NCBI RefSeq assembly: GCF_030272615.1
Contig: NC_081408.1
Coordinates: forward strand, 769,316,336-769,380,335
DNA from: Cryptomeria japonica
Taxonomy: Eukaryota; Streptophyta; Pinopsida; Cupressales; Cupressaceae
Reading direction: 5' to 3'
DNA length: 64,000 nucleotides
The notes below the pieces were generated by a model. It worked only from the letters and a program-made list of their open reading frames with translations. It made no database searches and was not told the DNA's origin. Positions within the stretch are counted from its first letter, which is position 1; each line of letters opens with the position of its first letter. The translations under genes and the position numbers were made by a program. Positions 56,505-64,000 of this stretch are shown piece by piece.

Positions 56505-56952
56505 TGTTGGTGTAAATAAATATTCATTTTGGATATTATTACATTTACTTAAGTTAACTTAGGATAATGCATCTCTTCGTAGTTTGGATTTGAGACACTT
56601 AGGGAAGTGTGCACTTAGGGATAGAGCTTGTAGGAGAAATTCCACCTTTTGTGGTTTTATTTTGCTGTTACACTCCACATTCAGTGGGTCGTCCACCTCT
56701 TGTGGAATATTATATTATTTCTCCTACCTACCCTTAGTATTTCTTACCTACCCTTGTTTCTCATTGAGCCACATGTCATATTTGTGTGCTCATACATCCA
56801 TATGGCCTTGCCTATATAAGCAGGCCTCTATTCATTGTATTGGTTAATCCAGTTGATCATTTTGCATATTGATGAGAATACAATTTGTTCTTGTCATTCT
56901 ATTGTCTCTTTTATGCTTTTCATTGTGCCCTTGATCTTGGCAAAATCCTACA
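56505..56952 (+). repeat. copia-2 5' LTR
   Basis: It starts TGTTGGTG and ends CCTACA, 448 bp, the same length as its partner. The TATA box CTATATAAG is at 56,812-56,820. The 87-codon frame inside (56,584-56,847) is also open in the other LTR but has no domain. Confidence 0.97.
56812..56820 (+). promoter_or_regulatory. TATA box in copia-2 LTR
   Basis: CTATATAAG at 56,812-56,820, identical at 63,088-63,096 in the other LTR. Transcription would begin about 30 bp downstream. Confidence 0.75.
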
Positions 56953-56964
56953 TGGTATCAGAGC
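56953..56964 (+). promoter_or_regulatory. copia-2 primer binding site (initiator-Met tRNA)
   Basis: TGGTATCAGAGC lies directly after the 5' LTR. This is the standard plant copia primer site for initiator methionine tRNA, with no mismatch. Confidence 0.95.
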
Positions 56965-58440
56965 TATTGGGGCTTCGTTGATCAGTTTTTGGAGACATCA
57001 TGGAAGGCTTCTACTTTCGGATTTGGGGATCTTCATTTTTTGGGGGCATCATACAGCGATTTGGACATCACCATTGAATTCAGGAGGCCATTTCCATAAA
57101 TTTCGACTATAAAGTTGACCTATTTTGGTGAGAATTTTTTTTTTCCCATTTTGGCTATTATTGTACGGATTTCGAAATTTTTTTACAAAAAAAAAATTAT
57201 TTTTCAAAAAAAAAATTTCGAAAAAAATTGAAATTTTTTTTTTTTTAAAAAAAAAGAAGGTTTTTTTCCATTTTTGAGGGGTCCGCAGACCCCCCACACT
57301 CGGCCGTACCCATTGTGCGCAGGTTGCAGGTACCTGCCGTTGCACGCTGCGTAGTCCGGACGCCGCGTCGTGCAGGACCCTGACCGCCGCACCGCGTACA
57401 CATCACCGGCCGTTGCCACCATGCAGGTCCTCCCATCGCCGTCGATCTCCACCGTGACCCCGCCGGCCTCCGACTCCTGCCTCGGCGACGCGTAGACTCC
57501 CACTGCCGGCCAAAGACCTCCGACAGCGCCACGCTGACACCCAGTCAACGTACAGACCCTGCACGTGGCTCAAAAATAGCACTCCGTACACCACATCATT
57601 GCGCCACATCGACCGTATGGTCTGCATAGTCACAGAGCCATGGAGTCGTCCGTACAGTACCACGCCATCCGTACAGTCTGCACAGTCAACCGTCCATATA
57701 GTACAGACACCTAGTCAGCAGGGAGCGAAGTTTTTGCGACGATCATACGATCGTCAAATTTAACATAGTGACTTGCTGATGTCAGTGCCACATCAGCACT
57801 TTTTGAAATTTTTTTGACCCCTCTCCATTGGCCTTTTCAGTTTTGCAATCCAACTTTGAAAGGCCATATCTTGCTCATTTTTGCTCCTTTTTTGGTGCAA
57901 TTTTTTTTGAAATGGAATAAAATTTCATGATCTTCATAGTGGTGTGGTCATTTTCTGATTTTGGTGCATAGGTTTTTCAGAATTTTTAGATTCTCTCAGC
58001 TATACCTGTCCAATCCTTAATTTTGCAACTTCAAAGGCCTCGTTTGAGCTCATACGACCTCCTTTTCAGGTGCTGTTTTTTTTGAAAGTGCTTATTTTTT
58101 CGTCTACTTTCAGAATCTATGTTCAGATTTTAGAGATTTTGAGTGGAAATTGTACTTTCAGATATTGGTCTTATTTGGCCTATTAGGTACTTGTAAATTG
58201 CTTGGATCTTAGTTAGATCTCTTGCATTATCAGTTTGAGTCTCTTTTGGCCTTATTGAGGCAGTTGTAAAATTGTAAATCAGAAGTCCTCTTTGCCATTT
58301 TTTGCAAGTGGCCCATTGTATACGCACTACTTATAAAGTGCCAAAATCATCACATTTGGGGGGGTTCTTTGATTGAGTGAATTTGGGGGGGTGTATTGTG
58401 TGATTGTGCCTCTCTTTGTGCTCTTTCCATTCTTGTTGCA
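56965..58440 (+). other. copia-2 leader with GC/CpG-rich island
   Basis: About 1.5 kb of untranslated leader. At about 57,130-57,260 there are long A and T runs. From about 57,280 to 57,720 the sequence becomes GC-rich with many CpG sites, containing repeated CCGTACAGT and GCACGT-like words. It then returns to AT-rich DNA. Open frames on the minus strand within the island are due to its base composition. Gag starts at 58,441. Confidence 0.7.
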
Positions 58441-59340
58441 ATGAGTCCTAACAAATTTCCACCTTTAACTCCACATAATTATGCATCATGAAAAATTAAA
58501 GTATGGAGTAAACTAATGGGAAAGGGTCTCACACACTACATAGATGAAACAATAACAACACCACCTGATCCTAAGGCTGATCCAAATGCTCAATTAGAAT
58601 GGCTCACAAAGAATTGCATGGCTCTTGGAACTTTACGCAAGTATGTATCAGATGACCTCATTTTTCACATTGAGAAGTGTAAAACAATCAAAGAGGCTTG
58701 GGATATGTTTTAGAAATTGTATGGACAAGTTGATGAAATCAGAGGCTATAAGATTGACAATGAGCTCACCAACTTAGATCCCAAGAGTTTTGATACAATC
58801 CAAGATTATGTCACCAAAGCAAATGAGCTAAGAGAAAAGCTAAAGGATTGTGGAATTGACAAAAAGGATGCTCAATTAATATTCAACTTGTTGGATAAGC
58901 TTGCACCAGAATATGCAGTATTTGTATCTAGCTTCCAAACTCATCGTTTGATAGTGGGGAGTTCTTATGTTATGCCTTCATTTGATGCTTTCATAGAAAT
59001 GTTGATATTGGAACAAACTAAGTTGTTGAACATGGGGTTTCTCAAGTCTTCAAAGTCTAAGGCTTTGGTAGCAAATCAAGGAAATCAAGGAAGTCAAGGC
59101 AAAGATTCCAACAACAAGAAGAAGCAATCTAAGTCTAAACCACACTAGGAAAAGGGACAATCATCCTCTCCATCACAAGGCGATTTTTCATCCTCTTCCA
59201 AGAAGGGAACACCACCTAAGAAGGATAAACCAACTTGTGCATATTGCAAGAAGTATGGTCATGATGAGCATCGATGCCACGCAAAACAAGTTGATGAGTT
59301 AACCAATCTTCTCAAGAAAAACAACATCAACTTGCCATCC
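58441..59340 (+). pseudogene. copia-2 gag
   Basis: The ATG at 58,441 begins the frame MSPNKFPPLTPHNYAS, then TGA at 58,489 where Trp is usual (TGG to TGA). Landmarks: EWLTKNCMALGTLRKYVSDDL, IKEAWDMF, a TAG at 58,711, KLYGQVDEI, then IQDYVTKANELREKL, ELTNLDPKSFDTI and LIFNLLDKLAPEYAVFVSSF. These are typical copia Gag. A zinc knuckle CX2CX4HX4C (CAYCKKYGHDEHRC) is at 59,236-59,277. A TAG at 59,146 lies in the Lys-rich linker. The start is chosen because it is the first in-frame ATG and precedes the conserved part. Confidence 0.93.
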
Positions 59341-60990
59341 GTCTACACAAAGAAGGTTTCTTCTCCTTCCTCTTCCTCACAGTCTAAGGGAAAAGGGCAA
59401 GCATTTGTGGCTAAAACAGGTTCTTCACAGCAATGGATACTTGACTCGGGTGCCTCATATCACATGGGTTCTACAAAGGAGCAGTTTTCTTCATTGGAGC
59501 CATCTAAGGTACCTCACATTTACATAGGTGATGACACACGAGTAGAGGTTGAAGGGAAAGGTTCAGTTGACATGGATGATGGAACATTTGAGAATGTTCT
59601 CTATGTTCCTAACTTGTCTACCAACCTTCTCTCCATCTACCAAATCACTCACTATGGGAATGGGAAAAAGGTTGAGTTTACACCAGATTTAGTTGTGGTA
59701 AAGGAACTTGATGATGATGCCTTGGTAGCAGTGGGACAAGTCAATGACAACTCACGACTTTATTCATTCTCCCACTTTGTGCCAAGTTCACCTTCTAGGG
59801 CCTTGCTTACTCATTCAAATTCAGAAAGGAAGCTATGGCATGAGCGGTTTGGTCACCTCAACTACCGCTATCTTCAACAGCTAAGCACTAAAGACATGGT
59901 CACAGGTCTACCTCGAATCAATTTTTTAGAGGGTGTATGTTCAGGTTGTTCCATGGGCAAGCATCCCGAAGAGAAGTTTGATAAAGGGAAAACTTGGAGA
60001 GTTTTGGAAGTTCTTCAACTTGTTCATATCGATGTAGCAGGTCCATTTCCAGCACCTTCATTCAGTAAGGCCCACTATGTTCTTACCTTCATTGATGACT
60101 ACTCCCGCTTCACTTGGGTCTACTTTCTCATTCATAAGAGTGAAGTATTTGACAGATTTTAGGACTTCAAGACTCGTGTGGAGAAGCAATCAGGGAAAGT
60201 GGTCAAGATTCTTCGCACAGATAATGGCAGGGAATATGTGAACAAGAGACTTGAGGACTTTTGTACATTTGAGGGGATTGATCTTCAACAATCTGTCGCA
60301 TACACTCCACAGCAGAACAGGGTTGCAGAACGCAAGAATAGAACTCTCAAAGAAATGGCTAGCTGTATGATACATGCACGTTCTCTTGATCCAGCCTTTT
60401 GGGCAGAGGCTATCAGTTGTGCCACACACATCCAGAACCGGGTTCCTCACAAAGCTTTGCAAGGTATTACTCCTTTTGAAGCTTGGGCTGGTCGAAAACC
60501 GATTGTGAGACATTTCAAAGTCTTTGGGTGTCCAGCATGGGCTCGCATACCTCCACAGAAATGCAAGGCCTTGGAACCACAGAGTCGGCCTTGCATATTT
60601 GTTGGATATCCTGAGGGTGTTAAGGCATACAGATTGATGGATCCAGAGACACATGAGGTATTCATTGAGAGGAGTGTTCACTTTGAGGAAAGCTCTCCTA
60701 GCTTAGCCTCTCTACCTCCTCCACCTTCCTCCATTGTGGATAGTGATGTTAGTGATTCAGATGATGAGACTCCCTCAACTCCGACTCGCAGGATTACACC
60801 TTCGCAGGGTCCACTTGCAATTGAGGAGCCTCGTTCTCCACCTCCACCTAGACCTCGTTGGGCTCCACAGACACTTGAGTCTGCGGGTTCTCTTGTTGGG
60901 GATCCTTCAGATACACGGAGAACTCGATCACAACATCAGGATCTTCCACATGCATTCATTGCTACCGCTTCCGATCCACAGACATTTAGG
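59341..60990 (+). pseudogene. copia-2 protease and integrase
   Basis: Protease: QWILDSGASYHMG with DSGAS at 59,443-59,457. GAG-pre-integrase: LWHERFGHLNYRYL and CSGCSMGK. Integrase: LVHIDVAGPF with Asp at 60,031, FIDDYSRFTWVYFL, a TAG at 60,160, RTDNGREY with Asp at 60,220, and TPQQNRVAERKN with Glu at 60,328, exactly the D-35-E spacing. The usual QQNGV reads QQNRV. The C-terminal part shows KVFGCPAWARIP and FVGYPEGVKAYRL, then a Pro/Ser-rich linker. The frame is unbroken apart from the single TAG. Confidence 0.95.
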
Positions 60991-61700
60991 GAAGCATCAG
61001 GGGTTCCTGAGTGGGACCAAGCTATGGAGGAAGAGTATAGTTCCTTGATGAGGAACAACACATGGGATCTAGTCCATCTCCCTAAGGGGAGAAAGATGGT
61101 TCGATGTAAGTGGATCTGTCAGACCAAGTTTGTAGCGGATGGTAGTGTGGATAAGTATAAGGCTCAGCTTGTTGCAAAAGGTTTCTCGCAGGTTGCAGGT
61201 GTTGACTATACTGAGACCTTTGCACCCATAGCCAAGATGAACTCCATTTGTTTGACACTTGCTATTGCTACAGCTCATGGTTGGGCTGTACATCAGATGG
61301 ATGTGAAGAGTTCTTTTCTTCATGGTGATCTTGATGAGGAGATTTATATGGAGTAGCCACAGGGTTTCATCCAGGATACTTCCTTGGTTTGCAAACTAAG
61401 GAAATCTCTCTATGGCCTTAAGCAGGCCCCCAGGGCTTGGTACGCCAAGATGGATTCCTTTCTTCTCTCCGCAGGTTTCACCAGGTGTCATTCTGATCTG
61501 AATGTCTACATTTTGTGACACGATGACTCTCACTTGATACTTGTGCTCTATGTTGATGACTTGATCATTACAGGGAGTACTTCATCCATCATTAGCAGGG
61601 TCAAATCTACTTTGCATGACAGATTTTCTATGACTGACTTGGGTCTTTTGCACTACTTTCTCGGGATAGAGATTTCATAGTCACCTTCTAGGATTACTCT
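60991..61700 (+). pseudogene. copia-2 reverse transcriptase
   Basis: Landmarks: EASGVPEWDQAMEEEYSSLM, NNTWDLVHLPKGRKMV, CKWICQTKF, KYKAQLVAKGFSQVAGVDY, ETFAPIAKMNS, HQMDVKSSFLHGDLDEEIYM with the first catalytic Asp, a TAG at 61,354, SLYGLKQAPRAWY, a TGA at 61,516, and the intact YVDD box (61,549-61,560) in YVDDLIITGS. A TAG at 61,678 precedes the connection to RNase H. The stop at 61,354 is in MEQPQG-type context, so CAG to TAG is clear. Confidence 0.96.
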
Positions 61701-62511
61701 ATCGCAGCCCAAGTATGCTCTTGATCTACTTGCACGCTTTCATATGGCTGATTGTAAGCCTACCCCGACTCCCTTTCTTTCAGGAGTCAAGCTTGAGGCT
61801 CAGTGTTCTTCTCCACTAGTCGATGCCACTTTGTATCGTCAGCTTGTGGGTAGTCTCATCTACTTGACTCATACACGCCCTGATATTTCATTTGTAGTTG
61901 GCATGGTTTCCCGCTTCATGCAAGATCCACATGAGCTTCATTGGAAAGCTGCCAAACACATCCTTCATTACATCCAGGGTACACCTCACTATGGGATTCC
62001 CTATGCAACAGGCACAGGACTTCACTTGGTTGGTTACACAGACTCCGATTGGGCTGGCGATCTAGTTGATCGTAAGTCTACTTCTGGTTACAGTTTTCAC
62101 CTTGGTTCAGGCCCCATTTGATGGCAGAGTAAGAAGCAACATGCTATTGCTCTCTCTTCGATTGAGGCTAAGTATCGAGGCGCTGTTAACGCAGCGACTA
62201 AGACCATTTGGCTCCAGCAGATCCTCACAGAGTTTGGATTCACTACTCCACGACCGACAGTCCTACATTGCGACAATCAGAGTGTTATTGCCATCTCGAA
62301 GAACCCGGTCCAGCACCAGCGGACCAAACACATCGAGATTCATATGCACTATATCCGATAGCTCATCCAGGAGTAGGTCATTGATTTGCAGTATTGTCCT
62401 ACAGCAGAGCAGGTTGCTGACATATTCTCCAAACCTTTCACCGAGAGTAAGTTCTAGTAGTTGCAAGCTCTCTTGGGGGTGCGGGATGTGTCATTAGGGG
62501 GGGTCAGCTGA
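61701..62511 (+). pseudogene. copia-2 RNase H
   Basis: Landmarks: MADCKPTPTPF, ATLYRQLVGSLIYLTHTRPDI, GYTDSDWAGDLVDRKSTSGYSF with the first Asp, a TGA at 62,119 before WQSKKQ, SIEAKYRGAVNAATKTIWL with the Glu, LHCDNQSVIAISKNP with the next Asp, and TKHIEIHMHYIR. TAG codons are at 62,359, 62,374, 62,455 and 62,458. The frame ends with TGA at 62,509. Final residues are LLGVRDVSLGGVS. Confidence 0.94.
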
Positions 62512-62770
62512 CTTCTCCTTCCTCTCTTATGGGGGAGACTTTTTCCTCTTTGAGGTTTTGTCCTTCTTCTTTGAGATTCTTTTGTACATTCTTCTCTCTT
62601 TTGGGGGGGAGTTTTTTCCCACTGGGTTTTCTCCCTTTCTCCGTTTGTGAGAGATTGCATTGCATAGTTTTGCTTGCATTTGCATATTGTACATGGGTAC
62701 CTATCATGGCCTAGTAGTCGGGACCCATCTTGCATTGTTGACTTGAGTCTTCATTCCCCTAAGTTGCACT

Positions 62771-62780
62771 TAAGGGGGGG
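62771..62780 (+). promoter_or_regulatory. copia-2 polypurine tract
   Basis: TAAGGGGGGG immediately precedes the 3' LTR TGTTGG. It primes plus-strand DNA synthesis in LTR retrotransposons. Confidence 0.85.
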
Positions 62781-63228
62781 TGTTGGTGTAAATAAATATT
62801 CATTTTGGATATTATTACACTTACTTAAGTTAACTTAGGATAATGCATCTCTTTGTAGTTTGGATTTGAGACACTTAGGGAAGTGTGCACTTAGGGATAG
62901 TGCTTGTAGGAGAAATTCCACCTTTTGTGGTCTTATTTTGCTGTTACACTCCACATTCGGTGGGTCATCCACCTCTTGTGGAATATTATATTATTTCTCC
63001 TACCTACCCTTAGTATTTCTTACCTACCCTTGTTTCTCATTGAGCCACATGTCATATTTATGTGCTCATACATCCTTATGGCCTTGCCTATATAAGCAGG
63101 CCTCTATTCATTGTATTGGTTAATCCAGTTGATCATTTTGCATATTGATGAGAATACAGTTTGTTCTTGTTATTCTATTGTCTCTTTTATGCTTTTCATT
63201 GTGCCCTTGATCTTGGCAAAATCCTACA
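62781..63228 (+). repeat. copia-2 3' LTR
   Basis: 448 bp, with 10 mismatches to 56,505-56,952. Eight of the ten are transitions and two are A/T differences. TATA box at 63,088-63,096. Confidence 0.97.
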
Positions 63229-64000
63229 ACCTTTTCGCAACATCGAAAGGGAAATTGGGAATAACAATGATGCAATAGGGAGAAATTGAGATAACTTCAA
63301 TTACAATCAATGGCATGTGCAACAATAGATACCCAAAATGATGAAAACATTGAAGACTTTGGAATTGAAGAAAATGATAGCAAACAAGAAGAAACTATAT
63401 AAAATGAATGGGAGATTATTTCTAGGCTTCATCGTGGCCAAATAATGCAAACTTCAGAGATAGATATGCTTGGCAGGAGAGATATAGATAAAGAGACAAA
63501 TTGGTCAATTGATTAACAAGGTGAAGAATATACTAATAAGGCTATCAATTTCATTGACACCATGAAAAGTATGGGTTCTCTTATCCATAATGATATACCA
63601 TACATTGTAAACTATCACAACCTCAACAATAAACAAGCAAAGACACTCAATATTATCATTTCGCACTACCTCACAGATGGAACATAACCTCCTCTATTTA
63701 TGATAATTCAAGATACGATAGAAAAAGAGAAATCACATTTGATGGGTGCTATAAATGAAGCACTCCAAAATGCTTCCATGCCAAATCGATCTCCTCTACT
63801 CGTGCTCACACCAGTTGGAGTTGTTGCCTTCAATATAGGAGCATCGATTGTTCATTCAAGATTAAGAATATCGATAAGAGATTTCAAAGAGCTTCGGGGA
63901 ATAAGATTACCAACCTTCAAAGAGGAGATGACACATGTCAGATATATCTTGATTGATGAAATGAATTTTATTGGCGAAAGGTTATTGGAGAACATAGATG

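Larger units (their letters stand above)
56505..63228 (+). mobile_element. copia-2, full-length young Ty1/copia
   Basis: A 6,724-bp plus-strand element with 448-bp LTRs at 56,505-56,952 and 62,781-63,228, a perfect initiator-Met primer site, a polypurine tract (TAAGGGGGGG, 62,771-62,780) and an ACCTT duplication. The LTRs differ at 10 of 448 positions, about 2.2%. A single polyprotein frame (58,441-62,511) keeps its register throughout but has 12 in-frame stops, nine of them TAG. The main active-site residues of protease, integrase and RT are intact. It is inserted in a Helitron-type helicase. Confidence 0.97.
56041..64000 (+). pseudogene. Helitron-type PIF1-like helicase, split by copia-2
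   Basis: Two plus-strand pieces flank the copia at 56,505-63,228. The left piece (56,041-56,504) reads IIERDIGAQETSHMLLELLLVESSRKFINLN, a signature of Helitron Rep/helicase proteins before the helicase core. The right piece (63,234-64,000) reads NLNNKQAKTLNIIISHYL, a degenerate Walker A (DTIEKEKS where GTAGTGKS is usual), PLLVLTPVGVVAFNIGASIVHS and the Walker B IDEMNFIG (63,952-63,975). It runs off the window. Stops lie at about 56,295, 56,308, 56,371, 63,401, 63,514 and 63,686. In Helitrons this enzyme unwinds DNA during rolling-circle transposition. The Rep nuclease part is not seen. Confidence 0.85.

Noticed and set aside
56584-56847. 87-codon frame in the copia-2 LTR, repeated at 62,860-63,123
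   Set aside because: Presence in both LTRs is due to duplication; it includes the TATA region and has no domain.
57204-57663. Overlapping minus-strand frames in the GC-rich leader island
   Set aside because: GC-rich DNA has few stops; frames overlap each other and lie antisense to the element, with no recognisable protein.
60190-60681. 163-codon minus-strand frame
   Set aside because: Antisense shadow of the copia integrase.
1-64000. Host protein gene, tRNA gene, rRNA gene or CRISPR array
   Set aside because: Looked for on both strands. tRNA-like words found (primer sites at 17,826, 37,684, 49,479 and 56,953; SINE boxes near 55,705-55,760) are parts of retroelements, and repeats present are tandem or LTR type without spacer structure.

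Overview
This window looks like intergenic DNA from a large plant nuclear genome. A conifer or other gymnosperm is my best guess, from the style of the repeats, but the sequence does not prove it. I see no intact host gene, no tRNA or rRNA gene, no CRISPR array and no bacterial operon. Nearly everything is transposable elements of different ages, several inserted into each other, on an AT-rich background.

Layout. 1-1.9 kb: three 173-bp tandem repeats beside a decayed, unidentified minus-strand frame. 2.1-3.4 kb: a large CATACA/TGTATG microsatellite in alternating strand blocks. 3.4-5.0 kb: non-coding, LTR-like and minisatellite DNA. 5,012-18,045: a Ty1/copia element (minus strand, 5-bp duplication CAAGG, iMet primer site) whose reverse transcriptase is split by a 7.7-kb Ty3-type element (6,548-14,281) that has 1.2-kb LTRs and codes only for Gag and protease. 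18.0-24.6 kb: non-coding repeats ending in a polypurine tract and an LTR start. 24.6-25.9 kb: another repeat family. 26.8-33.2 kb: a decayed LINE with ORF1, endonuclease, RT, zinc-binding, RNase H and a possible extra ORF. 33.2-34.7 kb: AT-rich LTR-like DNA. 34.7-37.0 kb: the 3' half of a third copia element. 38,786-53,724: a 14.9-kb Ty3 element on the minus strand with giant LTRs (4.7 and 4.2 kb) and a perfect AATAC duplication. 55.3-55.8 kb: a tRNA-derived SINE. 56.0-64.0 kb: a Helitron-type helicase split by a young copia element (56,505-63,228; LTRs 448 bp each, 10 mismatches).

The most unusual object is the giant-LTR element. Each LTR carries a long sense-strand reading frame. In the left LTR it runs 1,076 codons in one frame (42,740 to 39,510) and stops just before a TATA-like box conserved in both LTRs, so it would sit in U3, at the 3' end of the genomic RNA. 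The internal region has a complete RNase H-like domain between protease and RT and a second, degenerate RNase H after RT.

Decay follows one theme. Reading frames are mostly preserved, while stops arise mainly by C-to-T or G-to-A change, often CAG to TAG. Comparing the two LTR copies of the giant element lets several of these changes be polarised directly. This fits deamination of methylated cytosine in silenced plant repeats.
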